DNA of 64,000 bases from Trichobilharzia regenti (GCA_944472135.2 OX235262.1:26893362-26957361), one strand, 5' to 3'; shown: positions 1-12,200, numbered from the stretch's first letter. Notes: generated by a model not told the origin, from the letters alone. A program made the numbers and translations.

Positions 1-335
1 AGCAACAAGAAACTCTGCAGTGGAGCAAACCAACCAATAGCCGATCGCTCAACAAAAGTGTAAGAGAAGTTGAGATGGACTGTGCATACGTTGAGGAGAC
101 TGGTGAAATGACATCGCGCGTAGTGCAGACCATAGCTAGATTGGAATTCCAATGGGAAAGAACGATAGGGTCGTGTGTGTGTGTGTGTGTGTGTGTGTGA
201 GTGACACGGAGGAGATGGTGTGAATTGGAGGAGGAGATGAGAGATTATTGGGAATCGTGTGGCTAGCCAATTGAAGAGGATGACAGGAAATAGGACGGAG
301 TGAAGAGGTACTGTTGAATTTACCTCAACGCGTAA
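1..335 (+). mobile_element. RTE-type LINE fragment (3' end)
   Basis: Degenerate match to the 3' coding end of the RTE LINE that is complete at 51830-55116. The shared phrases are 'aagaaactctg', 'gatcgctcaac', 'gagatggactgtgcatac', 'gacatcgcgcg' and 'cactggaat...gggaa'-type sequence, in the same order as in the complete copy. They encode remnants of the C-terminal RTE segment (normally ...WIGHxLRRP...ALEWNPxGKRR). The reading frame is broken and the left end runs off the window. A (GT)n microsatellite interrupts it. Confidence 0.7.
173..199. repeat. (GT)n microsatellite
   Basis: Uninterrupted GT dinucleotide run inside the RTE fragment. Confidence 0.95.
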
Positions 336-1689
336 GCATTCGGAAGGACATTATTAATATTATTCCTCCGAGTTCCCTCAGTCCTCTGCGATCCTCTTTA
401 GTTGGCTCCACAATTGCACATAAGATTTCATTTCCTCTGGACATGATCTCTACAATATCACACTAGGATCGACTCCCAACTTGTCGTTTCCACTTAAGGG
501 GCTGTAGTATAGTATCAATCAGTGGCTTCCTCAGGATTTGTCTAATCCATCTTCATTTCCTTCAGAATATTTGTTGGGGGATAAATTTTCGGGCTGGCCC
601 GTTGATGAATTTCCCTGTTATTTATCCTATCCGGCTGGTCATCTTATCTTCCATGGGAATAATAACAATTATAATTATTAATATGACTATTCACCGTTGA
701 AGTTTAGCAGTCTTGAAAATGCATACCAGAAAAAAATGGTCACACACCCACTCTCTCCCTTTTAAGAAGAAGAAGAATACAAGTTCATCATGACTACATC
801 ATTCACGTTTACTTTTACACCAAATATATTTATGCTGTTTAAATCTACTTTTTCCTTCTTTTTATTATTATTATTATTATTACTTTTGTTAAACCGTCTT
901 TGTTTTTTTTGTTGTTGAGAAGAATTCAGATTTTCTCAAGAAGAGAGAAAAAAAGTGCCTACTTTATATGCTAATGAGCGCCTAGTTTAGTGTTATCTCA
1001 CTCACTCACTCAGCCACTCACCGTACGTTTTATTTCTCTCTGTAGTAGTACATTCTAGTATTAGAAGCACACAACAACATCAACAACAAAAACAATGACA
1101 ACGACAACAGCAGATTTGATTTATAATGCTGTGAAATTACAGCATTTCCAATATTCTGCATTTATATATGCCTACATGTCCACAATATATATATTCGTTT
1201 AAAGTACGTGGACATGAGTTACAACAGATAATGTGTAAAATGTAATTCACTTATAACAACTTCTATACACACTAATGGAGAAAAAAAGATTATGTTTTTT
1301 TTTTACTTAACTTTTAAAATAAAACTGATTGAAATCAGTAAGTTGATATTGTCAAATGTAATCAGGATATGTAAATGCTAATGAATGAATGAATGAATGA
1401 ATGAGTGAAAAGTCTAGTGTTTAGAAATATGGTAACTGAAAACACTGAGAAACCGTGTATTCTTTAGATAGATTTACTTTTCACAAGTTCTGTGCTAATT
1501 CATACACTATCCACCTTCGATATATATGTATATTTTGAACAGACTTAAAGTTTACTGCTTTATTCTTTGACTGTCAGTGACGAAAATATGTCATTTGGAT
1601 AATCCATCGGTTGTTGTCCGTTGGAATCTTGGTGTGATTTTCGACCTTGTGATAAAATAACAATAAAGAAAGCGAAGATAAAGTGGAGT
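336..1689. other. No gene seen; AT-rich spacer
   Basis: AT-rich sequence with short simple repeats, including TTA runs near 865 and an (ATGA)n run near 1381-1408. No open frame with coding character and no recognised repeat. Confidence 0.5.
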
Positions 1690-1985
1690 GGATGAGTCTC
1701 ACAGGATTTCATCATGAGATGGCATTAGTTAGAGAACCATTGAAAAAAAACTTGCAGGGACTACTGGACAGATGTTTCGTCAGCCTAGCCTGGGACTCTT
1801 CATCAGTACGCACCCACTACCAGGGTTCGAACCCAGGACCTTCTGGTTACAAGGCAAGCTCATAGACCATTAAGTCAAGTTTCACCAATTCCCGATATAC
1901 TTCGACTGGTACTAGCCAATGTTATCGGCAGCCAGTGTCTGTCCTCACTCCGGACCTGCTGTCTGCTACCGGTCACGACAACAAC
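1690..1985 (-). mobile_element. tRNA-derived SINE with hammerhead ribozyme core
   Basis: Member of the commonest SINE of this window. On the minus strand it has a tRNA-like head with a B-box-like 'gggttcgaacc' segment, then a hammerhead ribozyme core (see 1759-1814), then a body ending 'tctctaactaatgcca'. The same order recurs at about 6.0, 9.9, 13.0, 20.6, 23.4, 26.6, 27.5, 31.3, 56.8 and 57.9 kb. Transcription would be by RNA polymerase III from the internal promoter. The limits are approximate. Confidence 0.75.
1759..1814 (-). ncRNA. Hammerhead ribozyme (in SINE)
   Basis: On the minus strand the order is GTACTGATGAAGAGTCCC, a loop, then GACGAAACATCTGTC. This gives the conserved CUGAUGA box, a GUC/GAC stem II, the GAAA box and a GUC cleavage triplet before CAGTAGT, which can pair back to the GTACT side to form stem I. 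Stem III is the near self-complementary ACA-TCTGT segment with almost no loop, as in retrotransposon-borne minimal hammerheads. All core residues are present, but activity is not shown. Confidence 0.7.
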
Positions 1986-2984
1986 ATTACTATGATCAAA
2001 GTAAACAAAAAGGGAATTAACAAAACAGTTTTCAATACATAATTTCACTTTTTGTTTATGTATAGGTAAGACTGGAGAAAACGTAGATTTTTTTTTATTG
2101 TGACTGAATTTGTGCCTGTGTAGATAACTTTAAAGCATAAATCGCATGGAGTTGAATAATCTGACTCGAAAAGGTGTTCACAGAAATGAGATAGTTTTAA
2201 TTATCGTTTATGTTCACCTCAATGTGGATCTACTGCTTCGCATACTCCTATAAATGTTGTAAGCGTCTTCTACGATAAAGTATACCTGAACACCATTCGG
2301 TTTGTTTGATCAAAGATGAGCGCACGAAGTCCTTGTATTGAAAAAAAAGATCTGTAAATTCCCTTTCTTTACCTTGATCCTACTAATATTATTTTGAATT
2401 TTGTTTTCATCAGGCGGTGTATTCCACTTCAAGCTAACAGATAAACAGTGCTTTATATTTAGTCAACACATCTGGGCTATTCTATATATTTATCTAAATA
2501 CACCTGTCTGGTCATTAATAAATTCATAGTTATATCACTAGTATTGATCATTCATCTATGATGGAAATTCATCAAAATCTGGTCATTGTTTAAGGTGGCA
2601 TGCATTATTAACAAGTGGTTGATTCTTCCTAACTTATGAAATGAATTTTAACTTCACATGTGACTTTCATTTGTTAACACTAATCAGAAACTTTAAGAAA
2701 GTCATATCAAGACGAAAAAGAAATAAGCAACAACGCGAATCCTGTTGCATTTTTACTGACGAAGCTGTCACTATACTACTTTAAGGGCTTAATTAGTCGG
2801 TGAAAATACTACTGAGACCTGAGTGACCGATTAACATTCATCAGAAGTAACACAAAAACTGCAAATATTAACAAAGTCGTGATATATTATTTAGTTCACA
2901 GGCATGGAACACGAGTTAGTGAAGGCATCTCCCACTTGCCTTCGCTCGAGGCCAATGAACAGATAGTCAATCATAAATGGTATT
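1986..2984. other. No gene seen
   Basis: AT-rich unique-looking sequence without a credible ORF, RNA gene or recognised repeat. Confidence 0.45.
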
Positions 2985-3175
2985 CAACGGAGAACCAGCT
3001 AATATACAGAAAGAAATAAGGATAGATTGGACATACGCTAAGGACACATTCAAATGTTACCTAACAGCAGGAAAATTCTCGAGTGGAAACCGAATAAAAT
3101 AGCAACAAGTTAGGCGTCTAAGGACAGTTGTAGAGAGAGGCAGTTAAAAAAGCGATGTGATAGAACCAGGTGAAA
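2985..3175 (+). mobile_element. RTE-type LINE fragment (3' end)
   Basis: Short degenerate copy of the RTE C-terminal coding end. 'ggatagattggacatacgctaaggacacatt', 'ctcgagtggaaaccgaat' and 'aacaagttaggcgtctaagg' follow the order seen at 54850-54960 of the complete element. The reading frame is not preserved. Confidence 0.55.
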
Positions 3176-4189
3176 TACAAACGTGCCATCCACTGAAGTT
3201 CTACATGTCCTGAAGTATGACTTACGCTGGTTTTCCTTCTTCTGTACTAACTGTTGGACACAGATTACACTAGCCTGTGTTCCTGTTCACTGATTAGTGA
3301 AAAGTAATAAGTGAATTTTTAATTAAACACTTCTCCTCTTAAGTGTTTATTACTTTTTTCTTTTGAGTATTCAAACCAACTGAATGAATTCTTACTTATG
3401 CCTTAATACATAGGAAGGGAAATAAGCGATATTTGTAAGAGATTCAATCAATCTGTTTTAGAAGAGGAATTTCATAATACGTTATCTCATACAAATATCA
3501 AATGCGAAGGATAAATATACACTGAATGAATATAACTCTTCATTACTACCTTTAGATAAATTGGAAATTTTAAATTAAGGGTGTATAGTGTTATTAAAAG
3601 GATGATAAGTAGTTTACCACTTAACTGACTTTATGACCTACCATTATTGTTATTATTATTCCGGGATAAATGAGCTATTGGCAATTTTATGACTCAAGGA
3701 GTTAGAGTGTAGTCTAAAATATCCGTTTAAGGTAATTAGATTCAATCAACGAACCAATCAATACAGCTTTCTCCCCCACCCTTTTTCTTCTTCTATCAAG
3801 TAGGTTGTTGAAAGCAAAGATAACAGTGTACTTGTGAATGTTATTTTGTTCACCTGAAGTTAATAAGTTAAAAAAAAGAAATAGTCAAAATGACTATAAA
3901 AAAAAACTTCATTTTAAGCCTATTTAATTAAAGAAGAGAAATACTTCGAACTGTCTGACATGAGACTATTACTGACTTCAGATAATCTTAATGTTTGTTA
4001 AAATAACAGTAGGGTGTATGACAATGAGAATCCTCACAAGTGGTTTCTTATTCTTAATCATCATTATCATAAGAATAGAAGTAATTGAACGTCAAAAAGA
4101 CTTCGGAACTTTCTCTGTCTTTCTCTCTGCAACTTTATCTCGCTTGTCACAACACAATAACTGACATTCCATTTATTTTTAACTATTGA
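3176..4189. other. No gene seen
   Basis: AT-rich spacer. I see no ORF with coding character and no recognised repeat. Confidence 0.45.
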
Positions 4190-5367
4190 TTTATTATTAT
4201 TATTATTTATTATATCCTTTAATTCCTAAAGGAACATACGGCTTCAGCTGAGCGTCTCCATTGCCTTCGGTTTTCTGCCAACTTTTTCACTCCGCTTCAA
4301 GTCTGCCCACATGCTCTCATCTCCTCTTCACATCACCTCCTCAAAGTCAGCCCACCATCGCACTGACGACCAACTCGCCGCTTACCTTTCGGGTTCCACT
4401 CGAGTGATGGCTTGTCTAGTGATGTCACTTGATGATTTGTTTTCTCAGAGTATGGCCAGCCAATCCATCTCCATTTCTTCCTGCCTATTTGTTTCACAAT
4501 CGGTTCCCGATTGGTTTGCTCACTGCCAGAGATCCCTGCTGATCTTTTCTGGCCAGCCATCTGATCTTGAGTATCATTGAGCGAAGACAGCTAGCTGTTG
4601 ATGAAGGTCTGTAGTTTGCTTGAGGTGCTCTTTATGACGCGCTGGCCAAGTCTGTGATCCGTATAGTGAGTAGCACTGACTTCTTCACATTGGAGTTGAA
4701 AATCCGGATCTTGTTTTTGATGCTGAATGCTGTTGACCTCCACACAGACTTGAGAGTAATGAAAGCTTCTCTTGCTTTCCCGATGATCCTCGCCTTGATA
4801 TTCTCGTCAGTTTCGCCTGTGGTTGAAACGAAGCTTCCCAGGTAGGTAGGTAAACGAGGTCGCTTCTTTCAGGTTCCTCCCATTTATGGTGGTTGTCGTC
4901 TGTTGTTGTTGCTATTGGTGTTGGCCAAGAATCTTCATCACCTCTGTTTTGTCTATGTTCACTTGTAGTCCTATCTTTGATGCTTCTTCTGCCAACTTGT
5001 TGCTTTTTACTTGTATATCTTCCAGTTTGTGGGAAATCAGACATATATCATCGGCGAAGTCCAGATCCCCCAAGTTTTTTGTGTGAGTCCATTTAATGCC
5101 TGTTTCCTCATTGCCTGTTGTCTCTCCCATTATCCAGTCTACTGCAATCAGGAAGATTATTGTCGAAAGTAGACAGCCTTGCCTCACTCCCGTCCTCACT
5201 TCGGAGGCTTCCGTAAGTTTGGCATGCATCATTGTCGTATAACTGTTGGGTGAGATGTATAACTGTCGATGGCACCCCACATTAGCAGCGAAGTAGTTGT
5301 CAAATGACCTCTCGATTGACGCTGTCGAAGGCCTTTTCAAAATCGATGAAGTTGATTTAGATAACAT
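4190..5367 (-). mobile_element. RTE-type LINE fragment (RT and 3' end), degenerate
   Basis: Minus-strand 5'-truncated RTE copy. From 5367 downward it encodes reverse transcriptase pieces: ...RTGVRQGCLLS..., DWIMGETTGNEETGIKW, LDFADDICLISHK (the FADD catalytic motif is intact) and LQVNIDKTEVMKI. Near 4333-4560 the RTE C-terminal segment follows (WRWIGWPYSEKT, LEWNPKGKRRVGRQ). The 3' end (about 4230-4190) reads 'tgttcctttaggaatt' followed by TAA repeats, the typical tail. Several frameshifts separate the pieces, so it is inactive. Confidence 0.85.
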
Positions 5368-5699
5368 GATTTCCTAATAAAAAAAGACTTCCGATTACTC
5401 AAATCTGAAACATAAAGGTGCCTAAGTTTGTACTGATCAAGCTAATGTCTATAATGAGAGTCAAAGCATTGCAATAACATGAGTTTTTATAGTCGAACAA
5501 AAAAATATTATATCAAAGCATTTCTTAATACTACCCAAATGTATAGGAATGGTAAAACACCATTTCGATTGGATACTAGTAATTAGTGTGATGTGTCTAG
5601 TCCTTTCTTTGGTGCAGACTGAATTCTATCAGTCAGGTTTGCACTAGTTACTAGTGTCCAATCAAAATACTCACTACAGTCCTACAGGAGGTCAGTCGC
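5368..5699. other. No gene seen
   Basis: AT-rich spacer. Near 5610-5690 a short inverted 'actagt' rich segment flanks the following SINE; nothing else recognised. Confidence 0.4.
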
Positions 5700-5895
5700 G
5701 AGTCAGCGCGAATAGCTCAGTGGTAACGTCTCTGACTGCAGACGCCACTGGATGACGTGGTTTCAGTCACAGAAGGGACATGAGTTCCTTCAAGGTGATT
5801 GCAGATAAACCTTGCTGGGTGGTGAGTGCCAGCTAGCACTAAACCTAGGTCAAGCAAGGTTTCCTGTGGCCCATTGCCTCCAACTATCTTATATC
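5700..5895 (+). mobile_element. tRNA-derived SINE (second type)
   Basis: The head 'gcgcgaatagctcagtggtaacgtctctgac' looks like a tRNA 5' half with an A box (TAGCTCAGTGGTAA). 'gtggtttcagtcac' stands where the B box of the T arm would be. A non-tRNA body follows, ending about 'cctgtggcccattgcctcc'. A related head lies at 22570-22610. It is too diverged in the acceptor stem to be a functional tRNA. Confidence 0.6.
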
Positions 5896-5919
5896 ATCAA
5901 AACACCAATTTATCTTCAA

Positions 5920-6300
5920 AATGTCAGTTTGCAGAGATTTAGTTGATTTGTAATTTGAACATGAACTGACCTCAGTAAGACAACCATTGAGTACTAGAAA
6001 GGAGTACTAAATAGCTGTTTCGTTCATGCTTGGGACTTTTCACCAGTACACGCACACACACATGACACTACCATTAAGGAGAGAAACACAGGATCTTTAG
6101 GCTACAAGGGGAATCGGTCGACCACTCAGCCATCAGGATGGAATCCAATTTGTCCATCAGTTCTAACTTTTATCAATTCCCGATATTCACACAGCCACTA
6201 GCCGATGTTATTGGCAGGTGTTTCTCCTCCCTCACACTCGGTTTGATTGATCCCACAGCTCATGACTTCTGACTAGAATTTCAAACAAATTAATTCTTCA
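5920..6300 (-). mobile_element. Hammerhead-type SINE, degenerate
   Basis: Diverged copy of the SINE at 1690-1985. On the minus strand the ribozyme region reads ACTGGTGAAAAGTCCC ... GAACGAAACAGCTATTTAGTACTCC. GAAA remains, but the CUGAUGA box is CUGGUGA and the cleavage triplet is lost. The tRNA-like part is also heavily mutated. Confidence 0.6.
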
Positions 6301-6689
6301 ATCAGTCACTAGTGAACCTTAGATTAATTTTGAAATGTTGGCTTTCTCTTGTCTGTTTAACACAGTATAACTGATTAGGACTCATGTCAATGTTGTTTTC
6401 AGTGAAAGTTATACGTTTTGCACGCTGCTTGCATAATATTGTGTCTCAACCCACTTCACAAAGCTTACCGCTTTTTGTAACCTGTTAAAAACCATTCTCA
6501 GTACATGAGGTATCATTTGTAAACTTATTTAAGAGGGGATACTTGACTTAGTGTACGGTTTCTTGCCTAAGTTTAGTATAAAAAGGTTTGAAGTATGTTA
6601 GAAGTCCCCCTTAGTGCATACAAGAAAAAATAATCTATTATTATCCTTAACCAACCTTGGTTAACCAACTTTATCTGATTATATATTTC

Positions 6690-6900
6690 CGAAATTAGTG
6701 TTAATTATCCCCTCCCACACACACGCACCTTATTTTCAGATCCCTTATCCTTTATTGAATCCAATTTCAGATTTTCCCATTGAAGTTGTTGTTGCTTTTA
6801 CAGGGTGGGGTAGCCAAACTCACGTCAAATCTTCCCACTTTATTGGGCTTGCTTACTACAGACAAGACTTAAGATTGCATCAGCCATGAGTTGAACACGG
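6690..6900 (-). mobile_element. Tail fragment of tRNA/RTE-chimeric SINE
   Basis: 'gttgttgcttttacagggtggggtagccaaactcacg...cttcccactttattgggcttgcttactac' is the reverse complement of the body of the SINE seen complete at 58490-58720 (plus) and 14735-14975 (minus). Confidence 0.5.
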
Positions 6901-7005
6901 ATCACGTATGCAGTTGAATAACATTCCATCACGTTATAGACATATTTTAATGACACTTTTTGAAATGTTGAGATAGATTTTTTTAATATCTCAAATGCTT
7001 ATTAG

Positions 7006-7127
7006 AGTGTTCTTTAAGCTGGATAATTTAACCGTGAATCTTTCATCATCCTTCTGATAAATCGTCTTTAACACCGACTTCAGTGAAAGCTTCACAATTC
7101 AACCATCCAGCTTAAGAAACACAACAC
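7006..7127. repeat. Foldback (inverted) repeat, MITE-like
   Basis: The left arm 'agtgttctttaagctgg' with 'aatttaaccgtgaat' is the imperfect reverse complement of the right arm 'tgaaagcttcacaattcaa' with 'ccatccagcttaagaaacac'. Arms are about 40 bp, with a middle of about 40 bp. A second member with the same arms lies at 37080-37304, so this is a dispersed family rather than a chance hairpin. No transposase is seen. Confidence 0.55.
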
Positions 7128-7619
7128 CCTAAAAATATCTTACGTATTTTACACATCCTATTATAATTTCAGTGTTGAGTTCGTTTACGTTATTCAAGCG
7201 ATTTGCACATTCCAATTTTGGAGATAACACTTAATCTGCAAGTCTCATACGGAGCCGAAACCCCATGATCCAATAATTCGTTCGAATTTAGACAACAACA
7301 ACAACAAAATGTATTAGTGATGAACACCTATAATTTGTCTTTTCCGATTGACAGTAACAAAAATTAACACTGACATTCTTTCAAGATTATCAGTCGTTGA
7401 ATATATTGCGTGATCACCTTATTAAAAATTCAGTATAATAACAAGGTTCATGTATATTATGATCCCCTTCTGTGTTATTGATGATGGGTAAACAGACAGG
7501 TCTTAGTGACAAAATATAGTCTTTTCCACAAGAAAATGATTACATTATATTATGTGCATATCTAACTGAAGTAATCATAGATGTTTATCAACTATGGATA
7601 TGATTAGAAGTTATTTGTT
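7128..7619. other. No gene seen
   Basis: AT-rich spacer without recognisable feature. Confidence 0.4.
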
Positions 7620-7816
7620 AGATGGTGACTAACAATGGAATCGAGGACAACACACGTTTCATCCAATCTGGGAATGACTTGTCATTTGGATGTACCTGCA
7701 TTGGCTAGTCAGTGAGTGATAGTGTCCCTGCCGAGGCTCGAACCCAGTGCCCATAGTTTCAAACACCAAAGCTTTATCCGCTAGACCACTTGGGCCACGA
7801 CAGCCACCTCTTGTGC
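7620..7816 (-). mobile_element. SM-alpha-like SINE
   Basis: The minus strand begins with a tRNA-like head 'gtggcccaagtggtctagcgg' (A box) and a B-box-like 'gggttcgagcc'. It ends with a decayed hammerhead region in which GATGAAACG survives but the CUGAUGAG box is destroyed. This is the architecture of the schistosome SM-alpha family. It forms an inverted pair with 7934-8240. Confidence 0.7.
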
Positions 7817-7933
7817 AATGGGTTATATTAATTATTTAGTTCATTTTTTAGATTTTCCCGTCGGTTGATTGGACCGAAGTGCTCGATCTCAGGTTGACAT
7901 ATTATCCTGTGCAGATGCTTCGATGATGTCTGG

Positions 7934-8240
7934 GCACAAGAGGTGGCTGTCATAGACCAAGTGGTCTAGTGGATAACGCTTTGGCGTTTAAAATTATGGC
8001 CACTGAATTCCAGCTTCGGTGGGAACATCATCGTTTACTTCGGAGTGTAGGTACATCCAGATGATGAGTCCCAAATAGGACGAAATGCGTGTTGTTTAAG
8101 GTCCGCTGCTATCCACCACTATCCTCTGGTTAACTTCCAGTTACATGCTCAGACATCGTCGAAACATCTGCACAAAAAGCCGACATGTCAACCTGAGACC
8201 AAGCACTTCAGTCCAATCAATCGAAGAGAAATCTACGGTC
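7934..8240 (+). mobile_element. SM-alpha-like SINE with tail
   Basis: Head 'gaccaagtggtctagtggataacgc', then a body, then a hammerhead region at 8048-8112. The following tail ('cagacatcgtcgaaacatctgc...gtcaacctgagaccaagcacttc') is the reverse complement of 7855-7931. The two SM-alpha copies and their tails therefore form one large palindrome-like structure from 7620 to 8240. Confidence 0.7.
8048..8112 (+). ncRNA. Hammerhead ribozyme remnant (SM-alpha type)
   Basis: 'ggtacatccag' + 'atgatgagtcccaaatagg' + 'acgaaatgc' matches the well known Schistosoma hammerhead. However, the first core base (C of CUGAUGA) is A, the base after GAAA is T, and the GUC cleavage triplet reads GTT. It is probably inactive. 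Confidence 0.75.
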
Positions 8241-9168
8241 GAATTAAATATGGATATAATATTTGTAATTCAAAAATAGAGTACACTGTGAAGTGTATTT
8301 AATATTATTATTATTATTAACATTGTTGTTACATACTAAATACGGGTTGATGACTAGTAATTTTTAAAAGTAGAGGACGGCGTGTTCTGTTTCTTTTTGT
8401 CCTCAATTCAATACCGGAATGATGGATGAATATTCCCTTACCCTACTGTAGTCTTTTCATCATCTGATTGGTTATTATCAATTGAGTCTAGTTGTAACAG
8501 ACCACTCTCATAAATTTTTTTTGGGTTTAGAAAATGAACAGCAAAAGGAGAGTGGTGGTGGAGGTAGTGGTCAGAAGCAGTGGCGGGGGGGTGGGGTGGA
8601 GAGGAGGAGAGAAATTGTATTGGAGCATAATATGTCCCAGGCTTTTCACATCTTCCACTTGTTGTTAGCTTATTTTTTCTTAAAGGCGTACTCGTGTTCA
8701 CTCACTCTCTCTCTCTCTCACACAAACACACACGAGATACATAGTTTATCATCTTAAACACCAGAAGTAGGTGACACGTTCGCATCTCAAAATCTTTTCA
8801 CATTCTGATTCGTTCTGCATAAGAAAATAGAAGAAGGAGAGAACAGTATAAAATAGTAAATTGTTGAGTATTATTCACTTTTTATTCAGTTATTATTCAG
8901 TTTTTATTTGTTCTCTTACGGAATATACATTTATATACATATATAAATACAAAGTATATAGAAGACTGAAGTCTTCAAACTTGGTTATCATCGGACATAT
9001 TGCAAACTTTCTCCTTCATTATTTTGTATAATTATTCCTTCATTTTTCTCTAAAAATTAAGATTTTCTCGAGTTGGGATTACACTTCCAGTCAAATTTAA
9101 CTCTATCATCATCATCACTATCTCCATCAATAACATCATCAACGTCATCATCAAGTTACTTCGATATC
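8241..9168. other. 5' flank / possible 5' UTR and promoter region of the zinc-finger gene
   Basis: AT-rich, with a purine-rich stretch (8540-8620), a (CT)n run at about 8705-8722, and TATA-like stretches near 8930-8960. In-frame stops lie just upstream of 9073. No promoter can be fixed by eye. The CDS may have additional upstream non-coding exons. Confidence 0.3.
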
Positions 9169-9270
9169 ATGTTCAAGAATTCAATGTCAACCTTAGTACT
9201 ACCAGCTAATTTTCATACAAGTTCAGAAAATTGTATGGATTTTCGAGATTCGTTAAGCAGTATAGATTCG
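9169..9270 (+). CDS. RREB1: RREB1-like gene, coding exon 1
   Basis: ATG at 9169 begins MFKNSMSTLVLP and the exon ends ...SLSSIDS before the consensus donor gtaagt at 9271 (phase 0). It is the first ATG in this frame. A TTG at 9073 also follows the upstream stop (9058), but TTG starts are not expected in an animal. No conserved domain is present. The start is inferred from phase with exon 2. Confidence 0.6.
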
Positions 9271-12200
9271 GTAAGTACTTAACTTAACTTAACGTTTATA
9301 ATAAAATATATAATTTATATATTTTCAAATATCGTCAAACATCGTTGAAGGCAATCAGTATAGGAAGCCTTAGACTTAGGTGTTTTACTTATTAACACTT
9401 ATCAGTAGGGTATATCTTCATGTTCACTGAAATTAATTGATTTTCCCTTGAAGATTGTTAATTATGTCATACAGAAATCTAAGTGTATAACTTCTTAACT
9501 TAACATTAATTCCAAATTCATTACAATAGTGAATCATCTGTCTTGCTGACACCATTGTAAAAATATGACTGGTAGAATTCAGTTAGCGTTGAGAACCAAA
9601 ACCTGTAACAGTAACTACACCCTCAGACACAGTGAACTTATTCACTAGTGAAGTTGAAGCTGACTATATTTCAACCAATAGATACAGTAAATGAAGGCAA
9701 AACATTCAGCTTTTGTGATACACTCAGTATTAATTTACAAAAGTTGTTCAGTAGTTAAACAATAAAGATGCATGATTACCTTAAAGCTTACTGAGATAGG
9801 TTGGAGGGTTTCATCATTAGGTAACATCAGTTAGAGAATTATTGAATAACCTGCAATGAGTATTGGACAGCTTTTTCATCCCACTAGTTTGGGAATCATC
9901 GGAAGTACGCACCCACCACTAGGGTTCTAACCCACGACCTTCCGGTTACACGGCAAGCTCATATACATTGAGCCACTGGGCCAGCACATGAATTCTGACT
10001 TCTGTCGATTCGAATCCCAGTGGGTGGGTACTGCCGATGATTTCCAAACTAGGATGAAACAGCTGTCCAGTACTCTATGTGGCTGGTTCTCAATGGTTCT
10101 CTAACTGATGTCAATCCGTGGTCAAACTCGTAACGAAAAATTGAGTTTACCAATGAAATAAAACATTTGTATTTACAGATAACTGGAGTTGAGATGTTCT
10201 TCCTATGAACACATCACTAAAAGTCTTCATTTATTGATACCTTCTGAGTTTTTTGACTATGGGAATATTTTTACTCTGTTAAATCTGCATGATTTGGGCC
10301 TATTTTTACACGAAATATTCAAATAGTGAACCGATGAGAATCGAAGACAATGTCTATTAGGACAAATGCAGTGTAGGTACATAAATTTGGTATACTTTTG
10401 GTATCTGCAAGTCTTTATTGGCCCATCATTTGCAAACTAATCGAATACCAACACATTCGATAGCTTGTTAGGTTCTGCACAGCATTGTAACATTCTACTC
10501 ACAATTTCTTCTATTCTTTGATTGCTTTTTCCAGTGTCCCAGAACATGTTGTTGCGTTTTTGAATTCTTTTGGCGTTATACTACTTATATCTGATTATAA
10601 GTAGCACTCACCACAGTAGTAACCTATATAGTAGATATGACACTGAGTATTCATACTTTACTTTCTCTTTTTTCACCTTTAAAATTTAACAAAAATACAG
10701 AATCTACCAAGCTTACCACCAGTAACTAAATGGAATTATGAAGATACTGGAGAGTATATTTCCAATATTGACATAAAGAATACTGTCACTAATCTAATGA
10801 ACGATCAAGCAATATCTCAACATATCAATGCCAATCAATATCAAACTGCTCAATCATCTTTATTAAACTGTAGTAAACAATCCTTTCCAACACTTCTACC
10901 GTTTGGAGATAGTGGTTGTATAAGTTTAACTGATGAGACTAGTCTGATTAGTGTAAAGCATTCAACATCTACCCCAGTGCATACAATGGATAGTGATAAT
11001 ACACCAACAACAAATGCTAGTACAACTACAATAAGTCCAATAAATATAGACAGTTTAGATCGTTCAAATGATACTCAAGTTATACCTGTAATTTCGAATA
11101 AAACTGACCAGAGTTTACAACCTATGAATGATAATTACTATACATCCGCTAGTACTATTACCACTACAACGACTAACACTGCTATCAATAATGCTAATCC
11201 TGTTATTACTATTATTACTACTGCAAATAATAATAATAATAATAATAGTAATGAAAACAGTAGTAGTAATCAGTTAAATGAACAACAAAATGTCGGGCTA
11301 ATTTATTATTCTGAAGAAAATCAAACTCCAGTAATCAAACAAACTGTAGAGCATAAAAGAAACTGGAATACTCCAGTGAATACACTTAGTGTTATGCATA
11401 ATCAACAAGATGAATTAAATCTAGATGAATCACCGTCTGATAATGAGCTCAACTTGAGTTCAGAGTCTATGAATCGAAGAAATAGAGCAGATGTAAAAGT
11501 AAGTTGATTAGAATTTTAATTAATTTTTTTCCCTTCAGTTGATTATGTGTAGTGCATTATGGAGATATATGTTGATTACGTGAAACAGTCTTTGTGTATT
11601 CATTCATTCGACCTTGATAACCTCCATTAAGTAAAGACTTCGAAGATATGGGAATGAAGCGATACGAATTGAGAAAAAAACACAACAACAACAAAATAGC
11701 TACACTACCTCGAATCGAATATCAACCACTTGATCTAACCTATTGTCATGTGAATGGGATACATCCAAAGATTTTAGTGCAAATAGGATTCGCAGATAAA
11801 TGGCTTAACTTTCTGAGAAACGGTCACAAGCAGTACAGAATAACCTTCAGCAAGAAAACAACCAATCATAAGACATCGCTTCTCCGCTGACAATAATGTA
11901 CATAAGCATCTATAAATATCTCTTTATTTTCTCAATAAACGATATATTGCCTGGCCTTTGCCTTCTGTCGCTATATATATATATATATATATACCCCATT
12001 GAGAGAAATACACGCAAGTGAGTTGTGTCACTCAACGGTCTCCTCAGTGTATGTTCAATCCATCCATTTCCTTTGGCATGTTATTTGGATGATAAGTTCT
12101 TGGCTGGTTTCGTCACCTGAGTTCATTGTTGCTAATCCCTTAGGACCGATAGTCTGATCTTCAGGAATGAAGCGAACGAAGCTGTTAAATGAAAGTCTGG

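Noticed and set aside
5700..5772. Functional tRNA gene
   Set aside because: A and B box words are present but the acceptor stem, anticodon arm and T arm do not pair; the same sequence continues into a repeated SINE body.
8438..8757. Overlapping ORFs on both strands of about 90 residues
   Set aside because: Low-complexity purine-rich and CT-repeat translation with no domain.
9073..9168. N-terminal extension of coding exon 1 from a TTG codon
   Set aside because: No ATG is present between the upstream in-frame stop (9058) and 9169. TTG initiation is not expected in an animal, and the stretch is an ATC-repeat low-complexity sequence.
11648..11890. 80-residue ORF with PLDLT motif in intron 2
   Set aside because: It lies between two phase-matched exons, has no splice sites in frame, and its second half overlaps the LTR fragment. 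The CtBP-like PLDLT looks coincidental.
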